Positions 18,329-28,425 are shown, counted from the stretch's first letter. The stretch is DNA of 64,000 nucleotides from Pseudotamlana agarivorans (GCF_001642835.1 NZ_LXEI01000009.1:124001-188000), one strand, 5' to 3'. Notes: generated by a model not told the origin, from the sequence alone. Translations and numbers: made by a program.

Positions 18329-18700
18329 TCTAAAGCTTAAATGATTTAATCATCATCAAGCCTACTGGAAGTTGTTCTAATGCCCATACTAGAACACTAG
18401 GTTAGATGACACACATTTGCGTTTATTTTATTGCCATGTGTGAATATCATAATAATCCCATCAAAAAACTATCATTTTCACATAAAAACAGAGCTATTAT
18501 ATATACATTTTCAGAAGGTTTTTAAGCTTTTATTACTAATTTTATAATTAACTAATATTTTTATCATTTTGAAATAGTAAAAAGTACTTCCTTTCATTTT
18601 AAAGGGGGTATATTAGATTTTCCAAAATGTTTATTTTTTAAATTTTAGTTGGTGTTAAGTTAAACTCTAGCAGTAAAATCTGCTATTTACACGGTAATTT
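18329..18700. other. intergenic region before the transglutaminase cluster
   Basis: These 372 bases carry no credible gene. They are very AT-rich towards the 3' side and should contain the promoter of the three-gene plus-strand unit. I find no exact TAnnTTTG box and no strong hairpin. Confidence 0.6.
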
Positions 18701-21700
18701 ATGGCGTTAAAAATCGTAATCTCCCACAAAACAAAGTATAAGTACGATAGAAAAGTTTCTTTATCCCCACACATATTCCGACTGCGGCCAGCGCCACACT
18801 CAAGAACACCAATTGAGTCTTACTCCATAAAAATTAAACCAGAAGAACAGTTTTTTAATTGGCAGCAAGACCCTTTTGGAAATTATGTAGCGCGATTAGT
18901 GTTTCCTGAAAAAACAGACGAACTTTCTATTGATGTCGAGATTATTGCCGATTTAAAGACCATTAATCCTTTCGATTTCTTTATTGAAGAATCTGCCGAA
19001 GAGTATCCTTTTGAATATACTGATACTATTAAAAAAGAGCTTCTTCCTTATTTAGAAATTACCGATGATGGCGATTTACTAAAAGATTTTATAAAAACAA
19101 TCGATTATACACCGCGAAAAACCATCTATTTTTTAATTGATATTAATAGGAAGATATACGAATATTTAAGCTATAACATTCGTATGGAGCCTGGTGTGCA
19201 ATCTTGTGAGGAAACTCTAGAACGCAAAAATGGCTCTTGTCGTGATTTCGCTTGGCTTTTTGTACAAACTTTACGCCACCTCGGTTTTGGTGCTCGCTTT
19301 GTTTCTGGGTACTTAGTTCAGTTAAAATCTGATGAAAAGTCACTAGACGGCCCTTCAGGTCCTGAAGAAGATTTTACCGATTTACACGCCTGGGCTGAAG
19401 TGTATTTACCTGGAGCAGGATGGATTGGTTTTGATGCCACTTCTGGACTGCTTGCTAGCGAAGGTCATATACCGCTGGCATGTACACCTTCCTTTGAAAG
19501 TGCTGCCCCAGTGTCGGGAGCTACCGATGTTTGTGAAACCGAATTCTTTTTTGAAAACTCGGTAACCCGTATTTTCGAATCGCCAAGAGTTACAAAACCT
19601 TACACGGAAGCCCAATGGAAAGACATTTATAAACTTGGAAATAAGGTTGAAAAACAACTTCAAAAAGGAGATGTTCGTTTAACTATGGGTGGCGAACCTA
19701 CGTTCATTTCTATTGATGATTTAGATGCTCCTGAGTGGAATACGACGGCCGACGGACCACTAAAACGAAAATTAGCCAAAGATTTATCTATAAAATTACA
19801 TGAAGCCTTTGGAAAAGGTGGTGTGCTTCACCATGCCCAAGGAAAATGGTATCCTGGTGAACCTTTACCACGTTGGCAAATTGAAATTTGTTGGCGTAAA
19901 GATGGTCGACCAATTTGGTATAATAAAAACCTGTTAGCTACTTACACAGATAATATTACAATTCCAGCTGATACCGATAAAAAATTCTTAGAAACCCTTA
20001 CCAAATATTTAAGGGTTACAAACGAACATATTCTACCTACTTACGAAGACCCTTTCTATTACTTATGGGAACAAGGTAATTTACCAACCGATTATAATCC
20101 AGCCGATGATGAAGATAACGAGCTGGCAAAGAAAAAACTAAACGCCATTTTTGAAAAAGGGACATCAACCCCGGTTGGTTACCTACTGCCCTTAAATAAA
20201 ACTGAAAACAAGTGGTTTACAAGTGCTTGGACCTTTAGGCGTCAACATCTGTTTTTAACACCAGGCGACTCCCCTATTGGGTTAAGATTACCTTTGGCCT
20301 CCTTGGAAGCTAAACCTGAACATGAAATTTTCCCAATTTACGAACCCGAACTGTTTGGTATTAAAGGCAGACTCCCAAGTTTTAAAAATATTGTAAAAGC
20401 GCGTTATAAGGATTATTGCGATTTTGGAATTGATTACAATCAACCAAACTATTTCGTACGCACCGCGCTGTGTTCCGAAATTAGGGATGGAAAACTATAT
20501 TTATTCCTTCCACCTTTAGAGTCTGCCGAAGTTTTTCTAGATTTAATAGCATCTATTGAAATGACTGCTAAAGAGCTTAATGTTCCAGTGATTTTAGAAG
20601 GATACGAGCCTCCAAAAGATAATAGGTTAGAATCTCTAAAAATCACACCAGACCCTGCAGTAATTGAAGTGAATGTGCATCCTGTGAAAAACTGGGAAGA
20701 ATTATGTAACAACACATTTACATTATATAATCTTGCAAAAGAATCACGTTTGGGTACCGAAAAATTCATGCTCGACGGGAAACACACGGGTACAGGTGGC
20801 GGAAACCATGTGACTTTAGGTGGAACTAGTCCACAAGACAGTCCCCTACTTCGTAAACCTAGCTTGTTAAGAAGTTTACTAACCTTCTGGCAACATCACC
20901 CCGGATTAACATATTTATTTTCTGGAGCCTTCGTTGGACCAACCAGTCAGGCACCACGAATTGATGAGGCCCGCATGGACAATTTATACGAATTAGAAAT
21001 TGCATTTTCTCAAATTCCCGAAGATGAGGAGGTCCCTTTTTGGCTTACCGATCGCTTATTCCGTCATTTATTAACCGATCTTACAGGAAACACACATCGC
21101 GCCGAATTTTGTATTGATAAATTATATTCGCCAGACTCGTCTTCTGGACGATTAGGTATTTTAGAACTTCGTGGATTTGATATGCCACCACATCCACAAA
21201 TGAGTTTAACCCAGATGTTGTTGGTACGCACACTAGTAGCTTGGTTCTGGAAAAAACCTTATGAACACAATTTAGTACGTTGGGGTACCGAATTACATGA
21301 CAAATTCTTAATTGAACACTACGTTCGTGAAGATATTAAAGATGTGGTTGAACAATTAAACAGAGCTGGCTATGCTTTTAAAGAGGAATGGTTTAATCCA
21401 TTTTTTGAGTTTAGATTTCCACTTCATGGTATGGTAGAAATTAATAATATTCACTTAGAATTAAGAGCTGGAATTGAACCTTGGAATGTATTAGGTGAAG
21501 AGATGACCGGAGGCGGTACAGCGCGTTACGTAGACTCTTCTTTAGAACGACTTCAAGTTAAAGTTTCTAATTTCATAGATGAAAGATTTGTATTAACTTG
21601 CAACGGTGTAAAAGTTCAATTAAAAAGCACTAGAGTTAAAGGCGAATATGTAGCCGGAGTTAAGTATAAAGCTTGGGATCCGTACTCTGCATTGCACCCT

Positions 21701-22033
21701 ACAATTCCTGTGGATACACCTTTAGTTTTTGATGTTGTTGATACTTGGAATAGACGCTCTATTGGTGGTTGCACCTATTTTGTGTCGCACCCAGGCGGAC
21801 GTTCATATGAGAAGTACCCTGTGAATAGTTTTGAAGCAGAATCTCGTAGAATAAATCGTTTTTGGGAGTTTGGCCATACGCAAGGTGAAATTGATCCGGT
21901 TGAAAACATCAATCCAGATAAGGAAAATCCTAATAGAAGTGTTGAAGAAAAAGGAAGCTCTAAACGTTTTAAATATAAAGAATTACCTGTTAATTTTGAA
22001 TTCCCTTACACCCTGGATTTAAGAAAAAAATAA
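18701..22033 (+). CDS. Transglutaminase-like protein fused to DUF2126 putative amidoligase
   Basis: A 1110-residue fusion. Residues 1-90 form the bacterial transglutaminase N-terminal beta domain. The transglutaminase core follows with a complete triad: C180 in NGSCRDFAW, H229 in DLHAWAEVYLPG and D245 in GFDATSG. From about residue 315 to 1100 lies DUF2126, opening with LTMGGEPTFISIDD. It has been proposed as a glutamine-synthetase-like amidoligase. No signal peptide is present, so it is cytoplasmic. It is the first of three same-strand genes, with ATP-grasp/alpha-E 62 nt downstream. The substrate is unknown. The transglutaminase domain is probably a peptidase or amidase rather than a crosslinker. 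Confidence 0.93.
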   Translation: MALKIVISHKTKYKYDRKVSLSPHIFRLRPAPHSRTPIESYSIKIKPEEQFFNWQQDPFGNYVARLVFPEKTDELSIDVEIIADLKTINPFDFFIEESAEEYPFEYTDTIKKELLPYLEITDDGDLLKDFIKTIDYTPRKTIYFLIDINRKIYEYLSYNIRMEPGVQSCEETLERKNGSCRDFAWLFVQTLRHLGFGARFVSGYLVQLKSDEKSLDGPSGPEEDFTDLHAWAEVYLPGAGWIGFDATSGLLASEGHIPLACTPSFESAAPVSGATDVCETEFFFENSVTRIFESPRVTKPYTEAQWKDIYKLGNKVEKQLQKGDVRLTMGGEPTFISIDDLDAPEWNTTADGPLKRKLAKDLSIKLHEAFGKGGVLHHAQGKWYPGEPLPRWQIEICWRKDGRPIWYNKNLLATYTDNITIPADTDKKFLETLTKYLRVTNEHILPTYEDPFYYLWEQGNLPTDYNPADDEDNELAKKKLNAIFEKGTSTPVGYLLPLNKTENKWFTSAWTFRRQHLFLTPGDSPIGLRLPLASLEAKPEHEIFPIYEPELFGIKGRLPSFKNIVKARYKDYCDFGIDYNQPNYFVRTALCSEIRDGKLYLFLPPLESAEVFLDLIASIEMTAKELNVPVILEGYEPPKDNRLESLKITPDPAVIEVNVHPVKNWEELCNNTFTLYNLAKESRLGTEKFMLDGKHTGTGGGNHVTLGGTSPQDSPLLRKPSLLRSLLTFWQHHPGLTYLFSGAFVGPTSQAPRIDEARMDNLYELEIAFSQIPEDEEVPFWLTDRLFRHLLTDLTGNTHRAEFCIDKLYSPDSSSGRLGILELRGFDMPPHPQMSLTQMLLVRTLVAWFWKKPYEHNLVRWGTELHDKFLIEHYVREDIKDVVEQLNRAGYAFKEEWFNPFFEFRFPLHGMVEINNIHLELRAGIEPWNVLGEEMTGGGTARYVDSSLERLQVKVSNFIDERFVLTCNGVKVQLKSTRVKGEYVAGVKYKAWDPYSALHPTIPVDTPLVFDVVDTWNRRSIGGCTYFVSHPGGRSYEKYPVNSFEAESRRINRFWEFGHTQGEIDPVENINPDKENPNRSVEEKGSSKRFKYKELPVNFEFPYTLDLRKK

Positions 22034-22095
22034 AGAGAAATTTATCGGCTTCTTATGAAGTAGAAAGTCTCTTAAAGCATAAGGATTCCTAATTA

Positions 22096-24657
22096 ATGGA
22101 GACGAAAGAAAATAGCATATTTGAAAATTACTTTAAGGATTTTAGTAAATATGACGAGTTACTAACTTCAGAACTAACAATCAAACCCGATTGGAAAATT
22201 CTGTTGGATAATTTATTGAAAATTGGGAGTAAAGAACTGGCCGCTAAGCAATCGGAAATCGATTGGCTTTTAGCCGAAAATGGCGTTACTTATAATGTTT
22301 ACAACGATCCGAATGGTTTAAACAGACCATGGAATTTAAATATTATCCCCTTCATCATTCAACAGAAAGAATGGGAATTGGTTGAAAAAGGTATTAAGCA
22401 ACGTTCTGAACTGCTAAACCTAATTCTTAAAGATATTTATGGTGAACGTAAATTACTTAAAAACGGAATCATTCCTCCTGAAGTAATTTATGCACACCGC
22501 GGATTTTTACGTGCTTGCGACCAAATTGATTACAAAACAGCAAAAACCTTATTAATTCATGCTGTTGATTTAGCTCGCGGTCCCGACGGACGCATGTGGG
22601 TGGTAAACGACCGCACCCAAGCACCTTCAGGCATGGGTTATGCTTTAGAGAATCGCTTCTCTAAAAGCAAAGTGATTCCTGAGATTTTTGATAATATTCA
22701 TGTTACTCAACCTTCAGAGTTTTTTAAAGATTTTAATCAACTGCTTTTAAAGTCAGCACCAGGAAATAAAGAAAATCCTAATGTGGTTATTTTAACCCCT
22801 GGCCCTCATAATGAAACCTATTTTGAACACGCTTACCTATCAACCTTTTTGGGTTATCCTCTAGTTAAAGGAAACGATTTGGTGGTTCGAAATGGTAAGG
22901 TATGGATGAAATCACTTAAAGGCCTAAAACAAGTTGATGTTATTTTACGTCGTGTTGATGATGCCTTTATGGATCCTTTAGAACTACGTGAAGATTCGTA
23001 TTTAGGGGTTGCTGGACTTTTGGAAGTGGTTCGACTTCAAAATGTAGCCATTGTAAACCCGATTGGAAGTGGCGTACTTGAAAACCCTGGACTTATTCCT
23101 TTTTTGGAAAATATTTGCAAATATTTTTTAAAAGAAGAGCTTATTTTACCGCAAATTGCTTCTTGGTGGTGCGGTCAAGAAAAAGAACGTAACCATGTTT
23201 TTGAAAATCTCACGTCATTTGTTGTTAAAAAAATAGATCGCTCTCAGCGTGAAAACATCATATTCTGTGAGTTTTTAAGTAAAAAAGAACTCAAACAATT
23301 AAAGAAAAATATACTTGCTAATCCAAACCAGTATGTAGCCCAAGAGAAAATATATTTCTCTACAGCACCAAATTTTATTAATGAAAAGCTTGAACCTCGT
23401 AAGGTGTTATGTCGTACATTTTCGATTGCTAAAGATGATCAATATAGTGTGATGCCTGGTGGTTTAGTACGAGTGGCTGCCGAACGCGAGAAACTTTTTG
23501 TTTCAAATCAGCGTGGAGGAACCAGCAAAGATTTTTGGGTTATTGGTGATCAAAACCAAGCACACTTAGCCCTCTACTCTTGGAATAAAAGCTTACCGAA
23601 TAACATCGCCAGCATAAATGATGTCCCTAGTAATACTGCCGAAAATTTATTTTGGTCTGGACGTTACGTGGCAAGAACTTTACTCACAGCACGATACATT
23701 CGTATGGTATTAAACCGAATGACCAATGTGCAGTACAACAATAAATACCTACCTGATCCCGAGTGTTTAAATATTTTATATCATTCCATTACAACAATAA
23801 CTTCTACATTTCCTGGATTTTACGATGAAGAGAACGCTGAAGCACTTCTTAAAGATCCTTTAAAAGAAATTGTTTCGGTTATCATTGACGAAAAACGTAT
23901 TGGAAGTTTTGCTCAAAGTTTACAAAGTTTTAATGGGTCGTATTTCACGCTTCGAAATTTATGGTCAAAAGACATGTGGCGCGTTTTTGACAGTATTGAT
24001 AAAATTTGGAAAAATTTCAAATCTGAAGAAAATTATAGCATCTATGGCTTAACGCGTTTTTTTGATAAAATTATTACTAGAATTATTGCTTTCATGGCGC
24101 TTACAGAAGAAAGTATTATGGTAAAACAGGGGCTTCTACTCTATTTTATTGGTTTGCAATTAGAAGAAGCTTCTATGACCATAGAAAAATTTAGAGCACT
24201 TATCGTGGTAAATCATGACGAAGACTTAGAATACGAAATTCTAGAATCATTATTGTCAAGTCATGAGAGTTTAAACATATACCGCTACAGTTATAAATCC
24301 TATTTGAGTTTAGAAAACGTCGTTAGACTGCTACTTTTAGATCAAGAATACACACGTTCTTTAACCTATCAAATAACTCGATTACAAAAGGACATTAGCA
24401 AATTACCTAATAACAACCCCAATGGTGAGCCTACAGAATGCTTAAAAAATATTGAAAAAGCACTTAGTTTAGTGCAAAATATTGATATTGATAGTATTCT
24501 TGAAGTCGATAGTGAAACAAAAATACGCTTGAAATTAGATCAGTTATTTTCAAAATTAAGTGATTTGTTTCATGTGACTTCTATGTCTATTTCAGACACC
24601 TATTTCAATCATTCGCTACAACAAAAACAGTTAGTAAAACGTAACATTACAAATTAA
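22096..24657 (+). CDS. Circularly permuted ATP-grasp protein fused to alpha-E domain
   Basis: An 853-residue fusion. The first 500 residues form a circularly permuted type 2 ATP-grasp ligase, with DLARGPDGRMWVVNDRTQAP, VVILTPGPHNETYFEH and the DVILRRVDDAFMDPLELR block. The last 330 residues are an alpha-E domain, starting at NTAENLFWSGRYVARTLLTA. ATP-grasp enzymes of this type are predicted to form amide bonds through acyl phosphates. Alpha-E is an all-helical partner of unknown function. Its stop abuts the next start (TAAATG), so translation is coupled to the small transglutaminase gene. Confidence 0.93.
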   Translation: METKENSIFENYFKDFSKYDELLTSELTIKPDWKILLDNLLKIGSKELAAKQSEIDWLLAENGVTYNVYNDPNGLNRPWNLNIIPFIIQQKEWELVEKGIKQRSELLNLILKDIYGERKLLKNGIIPPEVIYAHRGFLRACDQIDYKTAKTLLIHAVDLARGPDGRMWVVNDRTQAPSGMGYALENRFSKSKVIPEIFDNIHVTQPSEFFKDFNQLLLKSAPGNKENPNVVILTPGPHNETYFEHAYLSTFLGYPLVKGNDLVVRNGKVWMKSLKGLKQVDVILRRVDDAFMDPLELREDSYLGVAGLLEVVRLQNVAIVNPIGSGVLENPGLIPFLENICKYFLKEELILPQIASWWCGQEKERNHVFENLTSFVVKKIDRSQRENIIFCEFLSKKELKQLKKNILANPNQYVAQEKIYFSTAPNFINEKLEPRKVLCRTFSIAKDDQYSVMPGGLVRVAAEREKLFVSNQRGGTSKDFWVIGDQNQAHLALYSWNKSLPNNIASINDVPSNTAENLFWSGRYVARTLLTARYIRMVLNRMTNVQYNNKYLPDPECLNILYHSITTITSTFPGFYDEENAEALLKDPLKEIVSVIIDEKRIGSFAQSLQSFNGSYFTLRNLWSKDMWRVFDSIDKIWKNFKSEENYSIYGLTRFFDKIITRIIAFMALTEESIMVKQGLLLYFIGLQLEEASMTIEKFRALIVVNHDEDLEYEILESLLSSHESLNIYRYSYKSYLSLENVVRLLLLDQEYTRSLTYQITRLQKDISKLPNNNPNGEPTECLKNIEKALSLVQNIDIDSILEVDSETKIRLKLDQLFSKLSDLFHVTSMSISDTYFNHSLQQKQLVKRNITN

Positions 24658-25575
24658 ATGGTAGTTTTCGATCTCTGGCATAAAACCAAATACAAGTACG
24701 AGCAAGGCGCTTCTTTTTGTCATAATCTAGTGACTTTAAAACCTAAAAATTTTCCGGGTCAAGAATTACTAGATTATCGTTTAGAAATTAGTCCTACGCC
24801 TAGTGAAGTTTCTGAAAGAGTTGATTTTTTCGGAAATACCATTGCAACCTTTTCTATTCAGGAAAATCACGAAGAACTTACGGTTATTGCTCGAAGTAAA
24901 ATTGCTAGGGATTATAAATCTCAAATTTCAAATGAAAACATTGAAGCTAGAAATAAGGTAACCATAGAAGAAGCTTTAGTTTTATTAAAAGGCATTGAGC
25001 CCGATATTATCAATGCGCGACAGTATGTATTATTTTCTCCTTTGATCACTAAAATGTCGCCGAAAATAAAAAAGTACGCCGAAGTTTCTTTTAAACCAGG
25101 TCGCTCACTTTATGAGGCAGCTCATGAACTCATGCAACGTATTTTCATTGATTTTGATTTTGTTTCAGGTTTCACAAATATTGCTACACCGCTAGACGAG
25201 GTTATGAACGCCAAAAAAGGGGTTTGTCAAGATTTTGCTCAAGTGGCTATTGCCTGTGTACGTTCTATGGGATTACCTGCAAGGTATGTGAGTGGTTATA
25301 TTGAAACTGTTCCGCCGGAAGGCAAAGAAAAATTAATAGGAACCGACGCTTCCCATGCTTGGTTTTCTGTTTTTATTCCTCAATTTGGTTGGGTAGATTT
25401 CGATCCTACAAACAATCAGGTGCCAAAAGACCAGCATATTGTGGTAGCACATGGCCGCGATTACTACGATGTTCCGCCACTTAAAGGTGTCATTTATTCC
25501 ACAGGAAAAAATGATATGGAAGTATCTGTTGATTTACGTCCAGCAAAAGAAAATACCATACAGAAGAAAGTCTGA
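24658..25575 (+). CDS. Transglutaminase-like protein (cytoplasmic cysteine peptidase family)
   Basis: A 305-residue protein with the bacterial transglutaminase N-terminal domain (1-85) and a catalytic core. The triad is C190 in KGVCQDFAQ, H233 in ASHAWFSV and D249 in DFDPTNN. It lacks a signal peptide. It directly follows the ATP-grasp/alpha-E fusion gene and ends 18 nt before the stop of the opposing alpha-E gene. In related clusters of other bacteria this protein travels with separate ATP-grasp and alpha-E genes, as on the opposite strand here. Confidence 0.94.
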   Translation: MVVFDLWHKTKYKYEQGASFCHNLVTLKPKNFPGQELLDYRLEISPTPSEVSERVDFFGNTIATFSIQENHEELTVIARSKIARDYKSQISNENIEARNKVTIEEALVLLKGIEPDIINARQYVLFSPLITKMSPKIKKYAEVSFKPGRSLYEAAHELMQRIFIDFDFVSGFTNIATPLDEVMNAKKGVCQDFAQVAIACVRSMGLPARYVSGYIETVPPEGKEKLIGTDASHAWFSVFIPQFGWVDFDPTNNQVPKDQHIVVAHGRDYYDVPPLKGVIYSTGKNDMEVSVDLRPAKENTIQKKV

Positions 25576-25593
25576 AGAAAAACAAATTACTCC

Positions 25594-26571
25594 TTAAGCC
25601 TTGGCTTTAGCATCCAGCGTATGTGAAATATCGAAATAATCTTCCTCTAACTTCACTGCTATAGTAGCCAGTTTGTCAATCAATTCGGCAATAAATTCTT
25701 CTAAATTATTATCAATTTCTTCAATTAATTTATACTCAAATTGTGAGGTCATTTTTCCTATTAAAAAAGCTGCTGAATTAACCGGTTTTTCATGTTGCTT
25801 AGAAATCATACAAATGTATTTATTCATTTGATTTAAGCAGTTTTTAATGGAGCGCGGACATTTAGAATTTAAAATTAGAAATTCTAAGGTATTCGTTCTT
25901 TCGGGTGTTTTTTTATAGCTTCTACGCATCATATCATAAGCTAAAACACATTTCAATAAGGTAGACCACTGGTAGTTACCATCTACCAAGTCGCCATAAA
26001 TCTTTTTAACTGTACTGGCATCACTTACTTTAGAGTTGATGATACGAGCCACTTGTAAACCACGTTCGATATTAATACCTAACATAATGATGGCATAAGC
26101 TTCATCATGTAACAGTGTACTTTGTATTTTGCTTTTAATTTCTGAAGCTGCATTACTTACAATGGTTGTGAAATCGTATAATTGACTTTTAACTAATTTC
26201 TCAACAGGGTATCCTTTTATAACATGCTTGAAACGGTTAACGGTTTCAAATAATTCATTTGAAATAAGATCTCTTGCACTTCTGGCGTTTTCATGAGCGT
26301 TAATAAAACCATTCACAATAGAATATGGAGATTCTATATTCAAGCCAACATTATATAACACTTCTTCTTCTTCCAGAATAATATCCGAATCGATAATTTC
26401 GTTAGCCGCCATGTACATTATGGAGCGCAAAACAAATTGTCTAGATTGTGATAATTCGTCAGGAGCATCCAGTGATGAAAAATAGTTGACTCTTAAAAAA
26501 CGTGCTACATGTTCAGATCGTTCAATATATCTCCCCATCCAAAACAAATTATTTGCTACTCTTGCTAACAT
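25594..26571 (-). CDS. Stand-alone alpha-E domain protein
   Basis: A 325-residue, mainly helical protein consisting of one alpha-E domain. The hallmark opening MLARVANNLFWMGRYIERSE matches the start of the alpha-E part of the 853-residue fusion. It has no known enzyme activity and is proposed to assist the ATP-grasp partner. It begins 7 nt after the ATP-grasp gene on the same strand and converges on the transglutaminase gene with an 18-nt gap. Confidence 0.93.
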   Translation of the reverse strand: MLARVANNLFWMGRYIERSEHVARFLRVNYFSSLDAPDELSQSRQFVLRSIMYMAANEIIDSDIILEEEEVLYNVGLNIESPYSIVNGFINAHENARSARDLISNELFETVNRFKHVIKGYPVEKLVKSQLYDFTTIVSNAASEIKSKIQSTLLHDEAYAIIMLGINIERGLQVARIINSKVSDASTVKKIYGDLVDGNYQWSTLLKCVLAYDMMRRSYKKTPERTNTLEFLILNSKCPRSIKNCLNQMNKYICMISKQHEKPVNSAAFLIGKMTSQFEYKLIEEIDNNLEEFIAELIDKLATIAVKLEEDYFDISHTLDAKAKA

Positions 26572-26578
26572 AAATATT

Positions 26579-28045
26579 CTATTTTTTTAATACCCAAGTG
26601 TCTTTTGATCCTCCTCCTTGTGATGAGTTTACAACCAAGTTTCCTTTTTTTAATGCGACTCTTGTTAATCCGCCTTTCAATACAAAATCAACATCTTTTC
26701 CTAATAAGGTAAAGGTTCTTAAATCGACGTGTCTAGATTCAAAAGACTGACTGTCATCAATATAAGTAGGATGTGTAGACAATGACATGATAGGTTGTGC
26801 AATGTATTTTCTTGGATCCTTTTTTATGTTTTCTTTTACCTTTTCAATCTCTTCTTTTGATAACTTATTACCTATTGAAATACCGTATCCTCCTGATTCA
26901 TCTACAGGTTTTACCACCAACTTATCAATATTTTCCAGCACATAGCTCAATTCGTTTTTTCGACTGCAATGGTAAGTATGCACATTATTTAAAATAGGAT
27001 CTTCATCAAGGTAGTATTTAATGATCTCAGGCATATAAGTATAAATGGCTTTATCGTCTGCAACACCTGTTCCTGGTGCATTAACTAGAGCTACATTCCC
27101 TTTTAAATACACCGAAAATAATCCAGGAACTCCTAGTAAAGAATCAGCTTTAAAAACTAAAGGGTCTATATACAAATCGTCTACTCTTCTGTAAATAACA
27201 TCGACTTTCTCGATACCATAAATGGTTTTCATGTAAACAAAGTCGTTTTCAACAAACAAATCGCGTCCTTCAACTAAAAGAATTCCCATTTGCTTGGCTA
27301 AAAAACAGTGTTCGTAATAGGCAGAATTATACACACCTGGTGTTAAGATTACGCAGACAGGATTATCTACTCCTGTTGGTTTTACCGACTGCATGGTTTC
27401 TAAAAGTTTAGAACCATAATTTACAACCGTATGTGTTTTATACTGATTAAATACACCAAAAAGCGCATGTTTTACCGCGCCACGATTTCCTATAACATAA
27501 CTCACTCCCGAAGGACAACGAATATTATCTTCTAACACATAATATTGCCCATCGGAATGTTTGATTAAATCTGTTCCAGAAATATGATTGTAGATACCTT
27601 CCGGCGGATCAAAATTAATCATCTCTGGTAAAAAGTTAACAGAGGAATCTATTAAAGACTTTGGTACAATATTCTGTTTTATAATTTTTTGATCGTGATA
27701 AACATCCCAAAGGAAAAGATTCAAAGCTTTGCTGCGTTGCAACACCCCTGATTCTATAGTTTCCCATTCATCATGATCGATAATACGAGGAAACAAATCA
27801 AAAGGGAATATTTTTTCATTCACCTCATTTTCACCGTACACTTGAAATGTAATACCTGAATTAAAAAAAGAATCCTTCGCCTGAATATTTAAACGATTAA
27901 ATTCTGAAACGGAGTAAGCCCCAAAAAGTTCAAATAACGTTTTATAAATGACTCTAACATCATCTCTTTTAGAAAATAATTCATCATAAAACCTAGAATC
28001 AAACTCGTATGATGAAAATAATGGAAGGTTAACTGGGTCTTTCAA
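26579..28045 (-). CDS. Circularly permuted type 2 ATP-grasp protein
   Basis: A 488-residue stand-alone ATP-grasp ligase. It has the same block order as the 853-residue fusion: FQVYGENEVNEKIFPFDLFP, YYVLEDNIRCPSGVSYVIGN, CVILTPGVYNSAYYEHCFL and VDVIYRRVDDLYIDPL, then a Gly-rich ATP loop region PVDESGGYGISIGNKLSKEE. The start is a TTG at 28045. A stop codon lies 12 codons further upstream and no ATG occurs near the N-terminus, so TTG is the best candidate. It is co-transcribed with the alpha-E gene. Amide bond formation on an unknown substrate is predicted for the family. Confidence 0.92.
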   Translation of the reverse strand: MKDPVNLPLFSSYEFDSRFYDELFSKRDDVRVIYKTLFELFGAYSVSEFNRLNIQAKDSFFNSGITFQVYGENEVNEKIFPFDLFPRIIDHDEWETIESGVLQRSKALNLFLWDVYHDQKIIKQNIVPKSLIDSSVNFLPEMINFDPPEGIYNHISGTDLIKHSDGQYYVLEDNIRCPSGVSYVIGNRGAVKHALFGVFNQYKTHTVVNYGSKLLETMQSVKPTGVDNPVCVILTPGVYNSAYYEHCFLAKQMGILLVEGRDLFVENDFVYMKTIYGIEKVDVIYRRVDDLYIDPLVFKADSLLGVPGLFSVYLKGNVALVNAPGTGVADDKAIYTYMPEIIKYYLDEDPILNNVHTYHCSRKNELSYVLENIDKLVVKPVDESGGYGISIGNKLSKEEIEKVKENIKKDPRKYIAQPIMSLSTHPTYIDDSQSFESRHVDLRTFTLLGKDVDFVLKGGLTRVALKKGNLVVNSSQGGGSKDTWVLKK

Positions 28046-28425
28046 ATCTTTTAATTTAGTGATTACGCCTTGAGTTATTCATTAAATTTAATAAATATTT
28101 AAGGACAAATTACTAAATATTAAAAGGACTTTTTTTTCGCGTTTATAGCACATGTATTATTAGCAAAAAATCACGCTATTTGTTAACAGATTTAAAATTT
28201 AAATCCTTACAAACGCTTCTTAAATGGTAATAATATTAGATTTATTGTGGAATTGATAATTTTAAAAAGCTAGAATAATTTTAAAAAAGATAGATTAAGA
28301 GCCTTATCTCATTAAAAATGAATCATTTAATAAGTAATAAAACTTAAAACTAGAACAAATGAATCATTATGGCATTATCAAATTGTGAAATTTGAGTAAT
28401 TTTTATAAAGAGTGAGCACGCACCA
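28046..28425. other. intergenic region upstream of the ATP-grasp gene
   Basis: This is a 380-base gene-free, AT-rich stretch. It should hold the promoter of the minus-strand ATP-grasp/alpha-E unit and the end of the glycosyltransferase transcript. The only structure I find is a duplicated 12-mer at 28316 and 28357. No TAnnTTTG box is evident close to the TTG start. Confidence 0.6.
28316..28368. repeat. two copies of a palindromic 12-mer AAATGAATCATT
   Basis: AAATGAATCATT occurs at 28316-28327 and again at 28357-28368, 41 bp apart centre to centre (about four helical turns). Each copy contains the palindrome AATGA-A-TCATT. It could be a pair of regulator sites, but AT-rich chance similarity is possible. 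Confidence 0.4.

Noticed and set aside
20449-20787. A 112-codon minus-strand frame inside the transglutaminase-DUF2126 gene
   Set aside because: It is an antisense shadow of a gene with intact domains.
18701-28045. The ATP-grasp cluster as an anti-phage defence island
   Set aside because: No nuclease, toxin, phage or mobile genes flank it, and similar clusters are chromosomal in many free-living bacteria.
28046-28081. An upstream ATG for the ATP-grasp gene
   Set aside because: A TGA stop lies 12 codons ahead of the TTG and no ATG lies in between.
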